Virus record (IMG/VR): IMGVR_UViG_3300020596_000043 | Location: 1-42,917 of that record | DNA: 42,917 nucleotides | Source: a virus | Strand: one strand, 5' to 3' | Part shown: positions 23,396 to 32,482 of the stretch, piece by piece | How positions within the stretch are numbered: the stretch's first letter is position 1 | Layout of the letters: every line of letters starts with the position of its first letter | Notes under the pieces: generated by a model | Told to the model about the DNA's origin: nothing | The model's database searches: none | The model's input: the letters and a program-made list of their open reading frames with translations, nothing else | Made by a program: the position numbers and the translations under genes

Positions 23396-24400
23396 ATGTC
23401 AATTTCCCGCCTAACAAATGTCACGAACTTTGATGCGCTACTCGGAGAGATTCGCACCTTCATCAACGCAACCGGCGACTGGACGATTCACGAGAATCTT
23501 CGCTCACCGTCCACTGGCGCAGCAGCAGGCGGCAGAGAGCTCATCGCCTCGAATGGCGACGTTCTCGCAGGACTGCGTTCAACGACCACAGGTGTTGGCG
23601 CTGATCGTTTGTACCTTTTCGATGGCGTTCCGGCTTATGCGTCGTCCGACATAGACGAGATGAATGGTAACTCTGGCATCCGGGCCGATGCCGACATAAT
23701 AGCTGCAGGAGATCCGACTGCGCGCTGCTTCAACCCGCAGTTCACTGGGCCGTTCCCGACCGCTACGCTGTTCAGCGACGATCCGAGTACATACTGTCAC
23801 GTTGTCGTCGAAGTCGTAGCGGGACGCTTTCGACATCTCCTGTTCGGAAACCTGATCAAGTTCGGCACATGGACTGGGGGCGCATATTATTCGATGATGC
23901 GCTGGAACCAGTCAGCGGCGTTCGTGGACAGGCCAGGCAACAACAACCACACCACGCCGTTCGATTCATCGCAGCTCGGTCAAGGCGGCACATCGGTCCA
24001 TTGGACGCTGCACTTCGTAGACGGTGCCGTGAGCTGGCGCTGCCCGGCTGAGGCCACCCTCAACTCCATTGTTCGATTAGGGTGTAGGGGCTCGGCTCGA
24101 GGCGGTTTCGGCCACGCCTTCACGAACATCGCAGAGACCCCATACTCTGCTTTGATCGCGTTGATGCCAGTCACAGTGTGGCCGGTAACGATCGCCGACA
24201 CGCCGCCCACGCAGCGCTGCGCGGGCCAGGTTCCCGACATCGCCACGGTCAATATGCGGAACCTCATCCCGGGGGAGTCTTACTTTATCGGGGCCGATGA
24301 GTGGGTCGTCTTCCCGACCGCGCGCAAGTCCAGCCCAGCACTGCAGGACGACACAGAGAACTCCGGCGACTACGGCATCGCTTATCGAGTCATTCCTTAG
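23396..24400 (+). CDS. minor tail protein B (paralogue pair)
   Basis: A 334-aa protein. Segment order matches the preceding gene: FDALLGEIRTFIN, then VLAGLRSTTTGVGADRLYLFDG, then YCHVVVEVVAGRFRHLLFGNLIKFG, then LIPGESYFIGADEWVVFP. Similarity is at the level of layout and a few motifs, so the duplication is old. It lies four bases after its neighbour and overlaps the next gene by one base. Probably a tip or baseplate-like component. Confidence 0.6.
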   Translation: MSISRLTNVTNFDALLGEIRTFINATGDWTIHENLRSPSTGAAAGGRELIASNGDVLAGLRSTTTGVGADRLYLFDGVPAYASSDIDEMNGNSGIRADADIIAAGDPTARCFNPQFTGPFPTATLFSDDPSTYCHVVVEVVAGRFRHLLFGNLIKFGTWTGGAYYSMMRWNQSAAFVDRPGNNNHTTPFDSSQLGQGGTSVHWTLHFVDGAVSWRCPAEATLNSIVRLGCRGSARGGFGHAFTNIAETPYSALIALMPVTVWPVTIADTPPTQRCAGQVPDIATVNMRNLIPGESYFIGADEWVVFPTARKSSPALQDDTENSGDYGIAYRVIP

Positions 24401-26091
24401 TGCCGAACTACGCCGCATTCGTGCTGCCGCTGCCGATTATGTACGAGCAGCCAATCACGTCTTCCCTCGACGATGGGCTGAACCGGCCCGAAGCGTATGA
24501 GATCGCTTTCGCCCCTCAAGGCTTCCACGTGCTCACGGCGACTGCTGGCACGCGGGCGGCGACGCCGAGACTGGTGAGGGCGAATGATTGTTTCGTGTTC
24601 CCTGAATGGTCGTCTAATCTTTTCAACCACATCATCGTCAGACCATCTCGTCTCGCTCTCGGCAACGTCCTCACCGACCAGACCCGCACCGTGGAGGTGG
24701 CGAATCTGTGGCTCACCACGAGATCGTGGTCAAGTCTCCTGACGAGCATCACCGGACTCACGTTCAACAATGCGCCCACGTTCCCGCTGGACATTTTGCC
24801 GTTCGGGAGCTTCTTGCTCGAGATTGGGATAAGTGCTGACGGCCCGTCGACAATAATCGGATCAATCACGATCATCACCGACTCAGAGACAATCGTTGTC
24901 CCTGTTTCGGGACGGCGCGTTATCGTCTTCCACTTCAAGCCACTCTCCCCAGTGCTGGAACGATTGGAGTGGTCGACCGATATGTTGCGAGCAGAGGACG
25001 GCACAGAGCAGCGAATCGCGCTGCGTCCCGCTCCGCGCCAATCCTTCACCTATCGCGTCCTGCCAATTGCAGCTCGGTCGCGCCGCAGGGTTGATGCGCT
25101 TCTGTTTGATTGGTTGGACAAGATATTCGCGTTTCCAATCTGGCACGAGGCATTGACACTCACCACGCCGGTGATCGCTGGCGACTTGGGCGTGACCATA
25201 GACACAACGACCAGCGACTACCGGGTTGGCTCGTCGTGCATGCTGTTCAATGATGAAGAGTCCTTCGAGGTGCTGCAGGTCGACGCCATCACACCGACCG
25301 CATTGACGTTCGCATCGGCAGCGACTCGTTCATATGAAGCGGGCGCAGCGTATGTCATGCCCGTCCGCACAAGCTACATGCGAACAGTGCCGAGCGCGAG
25401 GCGGGTGTTTGAGAAAGTGACGGAGTACCGGATAGAGTTCCAAGTGATTGACAACGTCGATCTATCCGACACCACAGGCGCTTCGACTTACGCGGGCCGT
25501 GTGCTGCTGGACGACTGCAATTTTATTGAAACTGGAAACGAGAATCGATGGTCGCGAGACGTAATTGTGTTGGACGCTGAAACCGGATTGGTGTTTCAGC
25601 AATCGCTGCAGGACCGCAGCAAGTTCTACACGAAGAAGATCTGGAAGGAGTTCAGCCGCGAGGACCTTTGGCGTGTAAGGAGGTTGGTGCATTCTTTTGT
25701 TGGTAATCAGAAATCGTTCTGGCTGCCTTCGTTCTCCAAAGACATGCAGCTCTCCGCTACGATTGGTCCGAATGCGCTGACGCTGCGAGTCGAGGAAACC
25801 GGCATAACATCCTTTATCGGCCTCCGGTTCCCATTCGCAGATATCCGCCTCGTGAGAACCAACGGCGAGGCGATCATCCGCAGGGTCATCGGCGTAGAGG
25901 CGGACAGCGATGACGATGTGTTGACGATCAGCGAGACCTTCGACGCGATCAACCCGATCACAGCCGCAGAGGTCGCGAGAATCGAATGGGTGCGGCTCGT
26001 TCGTATGTCCAATGACTCGGTAGAGATCACTCATGAGCCGAAGAACAGGGCCGTGATAGAGATGGACGTTGTGACGACGAAGGACCAATAA
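24400..26091 (+). CDS. distal tail / tip protein
   Basis: A 563-aa protein. GTG start on the last base of the upstream TAG. A longer frame from 24301 would run through the previous gene and is rejected. The N-domain (1-200) is beta-rich with TVEVANLWLT and VSGRRVIVFHFKP. The middle contains a hairpin domain (LTTPVIAGDLGVTI). The C-terminal part has WRVRRLVHSFVGNQKSFWLPSF, the R-x-FWLP type segment common in distal tail and tail assembly proteins. It lies right before the BR0599-like hub gene, as Dit-type genes do. Confidence 0.6.
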   Translation: MPNYAAFVLPLPIMYEQPITSSLDDGLNRPEAYEIAFAPQGFHVLTATAGTRAATPRLVRANDCFVFPEWSSNLFNHIIVRPSRLALGNVLTDQTRTVEVANLWLTTRSWSSLLTSITGLTFNNAPTFPLDILPFGSFLLEIGISADGPSTIIGSITIITDSETIVVPVSGRRVIVFHFKPLSPVLERLEWSTDMLRAEDGTEQRIALRPAPRQSFTYRVLPIAARSRRRVDALLFDWLDKIFAFPIWHEALTLTTPVIAGDLGVTIDTTTSDYRVGSSCMLFNDEESFEVLQVDAITPTALTFASAATRSYEAGAAYVMPVRTSYMRTVPSARRVFEKVTEYRIEFQVIDNVDLSDTTGASTYAGRVLLDDCNFIETGNENRWSRDVIVLDAETGLVFQQSLQDRSKFYTKKIWKEFSREDLWRVRRLVHSFVGNQKSFWLPSFSKDMQLSATIGPNALTLRVEETGITSFIGLRFPFADIRLVRTNGEAIIRRVIGVEADSDDDVLTISETFDAINPITAAEVARIEWVRLVRMSNDSVEITHEPKNRAVIEMDVVTTKDQ

Positions 26092-26093
26092 CG

Positions 26094-26918
26094 ATGCCAT
26101 TCCAGACCGAAGAGACGAGCGTCGAGGATTCTTCCCCGGTCGAACTCTATGCGTTCACGTACCCGGGCGAGAATTTCTACTACACCTCCGGCCCGCTTCC
26201 CGTCACGTATGACTCCCGCGACTACATACCAGTGCCAGGTCTCTCTCGATCCGCGATCACCGATGTGGGCGAGATCAACAAGTCGGCGCTGTCTCTTACT
26301 GCGCCCGATACGTTTGACGTGGCGCGGTTGTTTGAAGTCGCTCCGCCATCGGACGTTGTGGAGCTGGTCGTGCGTCGGCTGCACCGTGGCGATGCGGCGG
26401 ACGCTAGAATAATATGGCTCGGCCGAGTGCTCAACGTCTCATGGCAGAGCGGATACTCGAAGATCATGTGCGAGTCCCTATACACGAGGCTCCGCTCCCC
26501 AGGGCTTCGTCGAATTTACTCGCGCAACTGCCCGCATGTTCTTTATGGCGCGGAGTGCGGCGCGTCCCAGATAGCCTTCGCTAGCGTCGTCGTCATGGAC
26601 ACCGTGCCGTCATCCCCCTACGAGCTTTCAGCAACCGGCTTCGGCACATTACCGGCAGGCTCGCTGGCGGGCGGAAAACTGATCTGGGAGCCCGGGGGCG
26701 GCATCATCGAACGGCGCGGCATCCGTCGCCACAACGGCACAACGATCACGCTCACCCATCCCATCCCCGGTATCCTCTCCACGTCCACCGTCACCGTCTA
26801 CCCGGGTTGCGATCGGACGCGGACTATATGCGAGAGCCGGTTCAGTAACCTCGTGAACTTTGGAGGGTTCCCGTACATCCCGCGCAAGAATCCCTTTGGT
26901 CAGAGTTCGGTGTTCTAA
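26094..26918 (+). CDS. phage BR0599/DUF2163-family tail hub protein
   Basis: A 274-aa protein. The C-terminal signature YPGCDRTRTICESRF, NLVNFGGFPYIP and KNPFG is diagnostic, together with SRNCPHVLYGAECG near residue 140. All Cys of the motif are present. These proteins link the tip to the tip-attachment protein encoded next, functionally like lambda gpL. There is only a two-base gap from the previous gene. Confidence 0.88.
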   Translation: MPFQTEETSVEDSSPVELYAFTYPGENFYYTSGPLPVTYDSRDYIPVPGLSRSAITDVGEINKSALSLTAPDTFDVARLFEVAPPSDVVELVVRRLHRGDAADARIIWLGRVLNVSWQSGYSKIMCESLYTRLRSPGLRRIYSRNCPHVLYGAECGASQIAFASVVVMDTVPSSPYELSATGFGTLPAGSLAGGKLIWEPGGGIIERRGIRRHNGTTITLTHPIPGILSTSTVTVYPGCDRTRTICESRFSNLVNFGGFPYIPRKNPFGQSSVF

Positions 26919-29588
26919 ATGATTTGGCCGCAGATAATTGGCTACTTCGTCACGCTGGCGCTGTCGATCGCGCTCGCCCCAAAGCCGCGCGCACCGAAGG
27001 CCGCGGCGCTAGAGGACTTCGCATTCCCGACAGCTGAGGAAGGCAGAGAGATCCCAGTCGTGTTCGGAGAGATCGATATAACCGGGCCGAACATAGTTTG
27101 GTACGGGGATTTGGCTGTCGGACGTATCCGCAAGCGGAGCGGCTTCTCGAGAGTCACAGTCGGTTATCGCTACTCGATCGGTTTCCATGCCGCGCTGTGC
27201 CACGGCCCGGTAAACGCTATTGCGCGGATCGCGTGGGACGACAAAGAGGTCTGGGCCGGGAGCATCACGTCCAACGCCGTCGCCTCTGTGAACTCGCCGT
27301 CCTTGTACGGTGGGGAGGGGCGGGGCGGTGGCGTCATTGGTGACTTCGATATCGAGATGGGCGGGGCAGCACAGACCGCCAACGCATACCTAACGGCGAG
27401 CATCGGCGAAACGCCGCCAGCGTATCGAGGCGTGTGCGCGGCGGTCTGGAAGGGCGGGTACATAGGGGATTCAGAATCAATCCGCCCGGTATCCTTCCGC
27501 GTCCAACGCACCACGGCGGGATGGTCGGGATCGGCCTGGTACACCGCAGCAGCGGCTGTTGGGACGGCGATGAACCCAGCGCACATCATCTACCAATGCC
27601 TCACCGATCCCCGGTGGGGTATGGGCGTATCGACCGCGTTCATCAATGACACGGTTTTTAGGAACGTCGCCGACGATCTATTTGACGAGGGGTTTGGGCT
27701 GCACTTGATCTGGAATCAATCCACGTCAATCGAGGACTTCATCCGCCAGATCCTCGAGCACATCGACGGCGGCCTGAGCTTTAACCTTGCGCTGGGCCTG
27801 TATGAATTGACCTTGTTCCGTGCTGACTATGATCCCGATTCGCTGCTGGTATTCGACGCGAGCAACATCCTCGCCTTTTCCAAGTTCGAGAAACAGGGCT
27901 GGGGCGAGACGGTAAACGAGGTCACGCTCACGTACACGGACCCCGCGACGCTTAAGGCCACATCGATCACTGCGCAGGACCTAGGCAACATCGATGCGCA
28001 AGGCTCACGCCTGCCCGCGCTCGTGTCGCTTCCCGGCATCCGCGACCATGCCATCGCACAGCTCGTGCTCGCTCGCGAGGTCGCTTCTCGATCGACGCCA
28101 TTGACGCGGGTTAAATTCACAGTCAACCGCAGCGCTTGGGCGCTGGGCTTCGGTTCGCTGTTCCGCTTGAACCGGCCCGAGCGGCAATGCGTTGAGCGCG
28201 TCTTCCGGGTGCTGAATATCGATCGCGGGACACTGCAAGATAACTCGATCACTGTCGATGCGATCGAGGACATATACCAGAACGAACTCGGCGTGGGCAT
28301 CGGTTCACAAGCGCCGAGCGTCGCCCCAGTCGGCCCCTCGACCAGCGAGGACGCGATCGACGCGGGAGCGAATGTGGTCTCCGCCACAGTGACCGCTCCG
28401 CCCGGCGTGCCGGTCGACGGCGACACGTACTACGTACCGCCCGGGGGCACCGGGGACTGGGTGGGGCAGGACGGGACGCTCGCGGAGTGGGACGCGACGG
28501 CGGGCGCGTGGACGTTCGCCTCGGTGCCGGATGGGTCGATATTCTATGATGTCGCCAACGACGAAACCCTGCAATCGGTGGGCGGGGTCGTCGCACCTTT
28601 CGGCGGTTCCTCGGGGAGCACGCTGACGACCGTGGGCGACTTGCTGACGCATGACGGGACGAACCCTGTTCGCCTGCCCGTAGGGACCGCAGGACAGGTC
28701 CTACGGGCCGACCCGATCGCCCCTGCAGGGTTGGCCTGGGGCACGTTGTTCGGTGCGGCAGGCCAGGCCTCGGGCGCAGCCGTGAGGCTTTCCCGGAGCG
28801 CGCTGCAATCGATTCCGGACGCGACGCCGGAGCCCATAGACTGGACGGTTGAAGAGTTCGACACCGAAGGTTTCTACCTCCCTAGCAGCGGGGACCGAGT
28901 CACGGTCGATCGCGCCGGTAAGTACCTGGCCACGGCGAGCGTTCAGTGGGACTCGAACGCGACGGGAATACGGCAGCTGTATGTCGTCGTGAACCCGGAC
29001 GCGACCGGAGGCGGGGTTATCTCCGGCTATGCGTCCTCGCCCGCGCTCGCGAACCTGACGCTCGAGGTGGCAACGGTGCTGGACCTTGCGCAGGGCGATG
29101 AGGTGCAGATCCTCGTCGAGCAGGACAGCGGCGGAGCGCGGGATATAATCGCCACCGAAGGCGTGCCGCACATGACTCTATCGAGGGTCGGTGCGTTCAC
29201 CGTCCCCACAATCCCGCGCGGTGCGACGTGGGTGCGGTCGGTGGGGACGATCAGTGTGCCCGTGAATGATGTCGTGGTGCATGTGCCCAGGAACGCGCGC
29301 ATTGTCGGCTGGGCGGTTTACGGGTATGGGCCGGGCCGAACCACGCCCACTGGCTCTGCATCTATCGACGTTTGGCGGACTGATGCGGCAGGTTTCCCGC
29401 CGACTGTCGCAGATTCGATCGCGGCATCGGATAAGCCGCGACTAAGTGCGCAGAGGATAAACTCGTCCTCGGCGTTGACGGGATGGAGCGCGGACCTACT
29501 GGCGGGCGACTCGCTGACGTTCCGGCTCGAGTCGGTGTCGGGGTTCGCTGCGCTATTCGTCACACTGTTCTTGCAAGAGGTGGATTGA
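26919..29588 (+). CDS. tail tip protein with C-terminal C1q-like and sandwich domains
   Basis: An 889-aa protein. A hydrophobic N-terminus (about 5-20) leads into a gpJ-like hub (IPVVFGEIDITGPNIVWYGD, then AHIIYQCLTDPRWGMG near 223, and FIRQILEHIDGGLSF). Residues 488-548 resemble DUF2793 (PGVPVDGDTYYVPPGGTGDW). Then comes LTHDGTNPVRLPVGTAGQVL. Residues 617-755 have the C1q/TNF jelly-roll pattern (VRLSRSALQSIP, AGKYLATASVQW, GDEVQILVEQDSG). Residues 756-889 form a second sandwich (IDVWRTDAAGFPPTVADSI). Host-cell binding by the C-terminal parts is inferred. Confidence 0.82.
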   Translation: MIWPQIIGYFVTLALSIALAPKPRAPKAAALEDFAFPTAEEGREIPVVFGEIDITGPNIVWYGDLAVGRIRKRSGFSRVTVGYRYSIGFHAALCHGPVNAIARIAWDDKEVWAGSITSNAVASVNSPSLYGGEGRGGGVIGDFDIEMGGAAQTANAYLTASIGETPPAYRGVCAAVWKGGYIGDSESIRPVSFRVQRTTAGWSGSAWYTAAAAVGTAMNPAHIIYQCLTDPRWGMGVSTAFINDTVFRNVADDLFDEGFGLHLIWNQSTSIEDFIRQILEHIDGGLSFNLALGLYELTLFRADYDPDSLLVFDASNILAFSKFEKQGWGETVNEVTLTYTDPATLKATSITAQDLGNIDAQGSRLPALVSLPGIRDHAIAQLVLAREVASRSTPLTRVKFTVNRSAWALGFGSLFRLNRPERQCVERVFRVLNIDRGTLQDNSITVDAIEDIYQNELGVGIGSQAPSVAPVGPSTSEDAIDAGANVVSATVTAPPGVPVDGDTYYVPPGGTGDWVGQDGTLAEWDATAGAWTFASVPDGSIFYDVANDETLQSVGGVVAPFGGSSGSTLTTVGDLLTHDGTNPVRLPVGTAGQVLRADPIAPAGLAWGTLFGAAGQASGAAVRLSRSALQSIPDATPEPIDWTVEEFDTEGFYLPSSGDRVTVDRAGKYLATASVQWDSNATGIRQLYVVVNPDATGGGVISGYASSPALANLTLEVATVLDLAQGDEVQILVEQDSGGARDIIATEGVPHMTLSRVGAFTVPTIPRGATWVRSVGTISVPVNDVVVHVPRNARIVGWAVYGYGPGRTTPTGSASIDVWRTDAAGFPPTVADSIAASDKPRLSAQRINSSSALTGWSADLLAGDSLTFRLESVSGFAALFVTLFLQEVD

Positions 29589-29590
29589 TT

Positions 29591-30484
29591 ATGGCGACGA
29601 CGAGCTGGTCAAGTAGATTTCGTCACGACTCCGACGCGACATTCCGCGAGTGGGGCCTCGAGCTGTCGACCCGTCTCTCGACTGTCGGGCTCGTGCAGAC
29701 GGCAGACACCGGGCAGATAAACTGGACGACGGTGAACCGGGCGGGAACGGGCGCTTTGGCGGGGTACGAGGTTTGGCGGTTCGCCGATCCGCTGCAGGCG
29801 ACTGTGCCCATTTTCATTCTCATCGAATATAGAACTGGCGGCACCACGACCACGCCAGAGCTGCGCTTTAGGGTTGGCGAAGGTTCCAACGGATCAGGCG
29901 CGCTGACAGGTATTCAAAGCACAACCCGGAACATCATGGGATCTGCTGGAGCGACAACCGACACCGCATATTCTAGTTACATCTGCCTCGTCGATGGCTT
30001 TCTCGGAATAGAGCACAAGGCATCTATCAACAACCTCACAGGCTCCTTTTTCATCAGCCGCTCATCCGACTCTGCCGGAGACGAAACGGCGGAAGGGCTC
30101 ATGATCTCTTGGGGGGCGGGGACCGCGGGCGGCATCGGCGCGCGCGTGTGCCATCGCCGCGCCTCGCCATCACCAGGTGCTTTAGAGGTACAGGTCTCGG
30201 TCGCCAACGCCATGCTCGGGTTCATGCCCTTCGCCCCAGTGTCGACGATCGTGGACGGAGATACGCAAGTAGCGCTGGGGTTTATGTCTCTACCGCGACC
30301 CAATCCGATTTTCTCTTTATGCGGCGTCTACACCTCGGAGCTGGCTCCGGGCGGAACGTTCACCACCACGCTCGTCGGCTCAACACCGCGAACGTTCATA
30401 GCGCTTTCGACACAGTCGGGACCGTTCGGTTCGATATCGTCCTTATCGGTTGGCGGGTTGGCTTTCGCGATGCTGTGGGAATAG
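29591..30484 (+). CDS. virion-like tail protein (297 aa)
   Basis: The ATG at 29591 is chosen. The longer frame from 29483 would overlap the tip gene by 100 bp. The protein is Thr/Ser/Gly-rich and beta, starting SSRFRHDSDATFREWGLELS and with WRFADPLQATVPIFILIEYRTGG. This kind of sequence is frequent in phage tail proteins next to the tip gene. Exact role unknown. Confidence 0.65.
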   Translation: MATTSWSSRFRHDSDATFREWGLELSTRLSTVGLVQTADTGQINWTTVNRAGTGALAGYEVWRFADPLQATVPIFILIEYRTGGTTTTPELRFRVGEGSNGSGALTGIQSTTRNIMGSAGATTDTAYSSYICLVDGFLGIEHKASINNLTGSFFISRSSDSAGDETAEGLMISWGAGTAGGIGARVCHRRASPSPGALEVQVSVANAMLGFMPFAPVSTIVDGDTQVALGFMSLPRPNPIFSLCGVYTSELAPGGTFTTTLVGSTPRTFIALSTQSGPFGSISSLSVGGLAFAMLWE

Positions 30485-30488
30485 GTGG

Positions 30489-30671
30489 ATGGCGGTAATC
30501 GTTTCACCAGTCCTCGACCCCGCAGGCATCACCGCGCCAGTGATCATCGTGGCGGATGTCGCGGTTAAAAGCCCTGTGGGCGTTTTGTCGTATACTTCGC
30601 CCGTGGTCGCGGTGCCGCAGTCCTCGACCATCGCCGCTGATCCGGCGAGCGGCTACGCCACGAGCGGCTAG
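30489..30671 (+). CDS. small hypothetical protein (60 aa)
   Basis: The ATG at 30489 lies four bases after the previous stop, with AGGTGG directly before it. Strongly hydrophobic strands (AVIVSPVLDP, APVIIVADVAV) and a Ser/Ala-rich end suggest a small beta protein or a structural peptide. No family is recognised. A longer in-frame start at 30450 would overlap the previous gene and is not preferred. Confidence 0.5.
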   Translation: MAVIVSPVLDPAGITAPVIIVADVAVKSPVGVLSYTSPVVAVPQSSTIAADPASGYATSG

Positions 30672-30684
30672 GAGGGGATCAAGG

Positions 30685-31170
30685 ATGATTCTATCGAGGT
30701 TGGTAGATTTTGCTGTCGGTGACTTGACTATAGAAGATCGCAGGAGATTCTCGTCAATGTTCTTCAGGAGCCTACTGGTGTTTCACATTGCGTGGGCTTG
30801 CGGGTTGTTGGTAGCCGTTGGGCTGCCGCAGTCCGGGTTTCTTCAGGCGCAGGACTTGTCATCTGTACACGAAGAGGTGCAGGCCAATCAGTCGTCCTTA
30901 AAGAAACTGGACGATAACCTGAAGACGTGGCGGAAGGTGCTGTTTGTGCAGCAGCTAGAGACAGAAATAAAGCGCTTGGATCAAGAGATCTTCAACATAG
31001 ACATGCGAGTCTCAGAGCGGACGCGAGCCGGAGCAATACCAGACCGCATTTATATGGAACGCCTCTCAGACCTTCGATCAGAAAAAGCCCGAGTCGAAAA
31101 TCGCCTTCGGTCATTCATGAATTCCAACCCGACGATAACCGCGATTGATGGCCGGGATTTACAGGAGTAA
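30685..31170 (+). CDS. membrane-anchored coiled-coil protein, lysis-associated candidate
   Basis: A 161-aa protein. The ATG at 30685 has GGAGGGG upstream. A transmembrane segment lies at about 26-48 (FFRSLLVFHIAWACGLLVAVG). A long charged coiled coil follows (about 60-140, with EEVQANQSSLKKLDDNL and QLETEIKRLDQEIF). Position before the amidase and the N-in/C-out layout resemble an inner-membrane spanin, but a structural or holin-partner role cannot be excluded. Confidence 0.5.
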   Translation: MILSRLVDFAVGDLTIEDRRRFSSMFFRSLLVFHIAWACGLLVAVGLPQSGFLQAQDLSSVHEEVQANQSSLKKLDDNLKTWRKVLFVQQLETEIKRLDQEIFNIDMRVSERTRAGAIPDRIYMERLSDLRSEKARVENRLRSFMNSNPTITAIDGRDLQE

Positions 31171-31173
31171 CCA

Positions 31174-31629
31174 ATGGCATTTTCACCGCAGGTTAGCAAC
31201 CGCATCCGCACCGACTTCATCGCCGTACACTGCTCGGCGACGCCGCCGACGATGAACGTGGACGAGAACGAGATCCGAGCATGGCATCGGGCGAAAGGTT
31301 GGAACGATATCGGCTACAACGTCGTGATCCCTCGCGACGGGACAATTCAGGTCGGCCGCCCCATCGACGCGGCTGGCGCGCATGTCTCCGGGTACAATTC
31401 CCGTGCGGTGGGTGTGTGCTTGGTGGGAGGGGTGGATGAGAAGAAAAATCCAGAGAACAATTTCACAGAGAAGCAACTCACCGCGCTCATCGCCACCCTT
31501 CGCTTCCTTCGTCTATATGCGCCAGGGGCGCGAATCCAAGGGCACCGGGACTTTCCGAATGTGGCGAAAGCGTGCCCGTCTTTTGATGTACGGGAGTGGC
31601 TGAAGAAGGCCGCGCCCGATTTGCTGTAA
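31174..31629 (+). CDS. N-acetylmuramoyl-L-alanine amidase (T7 lysozyme type) endolysin
   Basis: A 151-aa protein, the same size as T7 lysozyme. Zinc ligands are visible as His in AVHCSAT, His in QGHRDFPN and Cys in KACPSFD. The catalytic Tyr lies in DIGYNVVIPRDG and Lys in VAKACPS. GAHVSGYNSRAVGVCLVGG is the conserved substrate-groove segment. It cuts the amide bond between MurNAc and the stem peptide. There is no signal peptide, so release needs a holin. Confidence 0.95.
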   Translation: MAFSPQVSNRIRTDFIAVHCSATPPTMNVDENEIRAWHRAKGWNDIGYNVVIPRDGTIQVGRPIDAAGAHVSGYNSRAVGVCLVGGVDEKKNPENNFTEKQLTALIATLRFLRLYAPGARIQGHRDFPNVAKACPSFDVREWLKKAAPDLL

Positions 31630-31647
31630 ACAATAGGAGCTAGTTAA

Positions 31648-31890
31648 ATGCAGGCCATTCCATTCTACAAGTCGAACACGATCCGCGCGCTAGTGCTCGC
31701 GGTTGTGGCACAGGTGCTGATCCTGATGGGCGTTGCGGATGCAACCACAGTCGACGCGCAAGCGGGCGAGTTGGTCGAGGCGGGCTTTCAGCTTGTGCAG
31801 CTCGTCGCCATAACATGGGGCATGTATGCCCGCACCTTCATGCCAACCCCGCCAATCAATGGCATGGGCCAGGATGAGTTGCCGCGATGA
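31648..31890 (+). CDS. holin candidate
   Basis: An 80-aa protein after AGGAG. A short polar N-terminus (FYKSNTIRA) is followed by two hydrophobic stretches (about 14-31 LVLAVVAQVLILMGVA and about 49-64 QLVQLVAITWGMYA). That topology and position, between endolysin and lipoprotein, fit a class II holin that permeabilises the membrane. The sequence itself matches no family I know well. It overlaps the lipoprotein gene by ATGA. Confidence 0.65.
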   Translation: MQAIPFYKSNTIRALVLAVVAQVLILMGVADATTVDAQAGELVEAGFQLVQLVAITWGMYARTFMPTPPINGMGQDELPR

Positions 31891-32237
31891 ATTTACTTAA
31901 AAGAAAATCCACTGCATTCGCGATCGCCGCGCTGTTCGCGCTCAATGCGTGTACCGCGTTTGGGGTCAGGAGCCCCGAGACGTTCAACGAGCGCCTAGCG
32001 GTCGGCTATGTAACGGTGACCACGGTCCGAACGACTGCGCTGTCGCTTTTGCAGAGCCGACAGATATCGGTCGAAGACGCGGAGAACGTCCAAGCGCAAG
32101 CCGACAACGCTCGCGCCGGGCTCGATATTGCTGTGACGTTGAGTGGGACGGATGTGACGGCGGCAGAGAACAGGCTCGCCGTCTCGCTCACCGTGCTCAG
32201 TGCATTGCAGTCATATCTACAGGAGCGAACCCCATGA
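31887..32237 (+). CDS. phage lipoprotein, possible outer spanin
   Basis: A 116-aa protein with a typical lipoprotein signal: basic MNLLKRK, a hydrophobic core, and lipobox LNAC with the lipidated Cys at 22. The mature part is helical (ENVQAQADNARAGLD, AENRLAVSLTVLSAL). In the lysis cassette an OM lipoprotein usually acts as o-spanin. It is longer than lambda Rz1 and not proline-rich, so the role is tentative. Residue +2 is Thr, compatible with OM sorting. Confidence 0.65.
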   Translation: MNLLKRKSTAFAIAALFALNACTAFGVRSPETFNERLAVGYVTVTTVRTTALSLLQSRQISVEDAENVQAQADNARAGLDIAVTLSGTDVTAAENRLAVSLTVLSALQSYLQERTP

Positions 32238-32434
32238 GCAATGTATTGGTTGCCACAAGTCTTCTCATTCAGCTATTGCAGCAAGCGCAGCAGATCAGCG
32301 TGCTGTTGCGAGGTGCAGAAGAAGAGGGCCGGGACATCACGCTCGAAGAGCTGCAGGGCCTCGCACTGAAGGACGACGCAGCGCGGCAGGCGCTCGAGGA
32401 CGAAATAGCGAGGCAGAAAACGAACTTGCGCTGA
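32234..32434 (+). CDS. small helical protein (66 aa) closing the late operon
   Basis: The ATG overlaps the lipoprotein stop by ATGA. It has a helical, amphipathic start (LVATSLLIQLLQQAQQISVL) and an acidic helix (GRDITLEELQGLALKDD). It lacks a clear transmembrane segment of normal length. It is frequent in this place in related cassettes by my impression only. It may be a regulator or partner of lysis. Confidence 0.6.
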   Translation: MSNVLVATSLLIQLLQQAQQISVLLRGAEEEGRDITLEELQGLALKDDAARQALEDEIARQKTNLR

Positions 32435-32442
32435 GAAGTCCG

Positions 32443-32482
32443 CCCCAGCACCTAGCCTCAAGGGTCGGCTAGGTGTTTGGGG
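32443..32482. terminator. bidirectional hairpin at convergent operon ends
   Basis: CACCTAGCC pairs perfectly with GGCTAGGTG across a 9-base loop, and CCCCA/TGGGG extend the stem on the outside. It lies ten bases after the last rightward gene and 160 bases past the end of the leftward operon, so it could stop both. There is no long U-run on either strand; a T-tract is missing. Confidence 0.55.
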
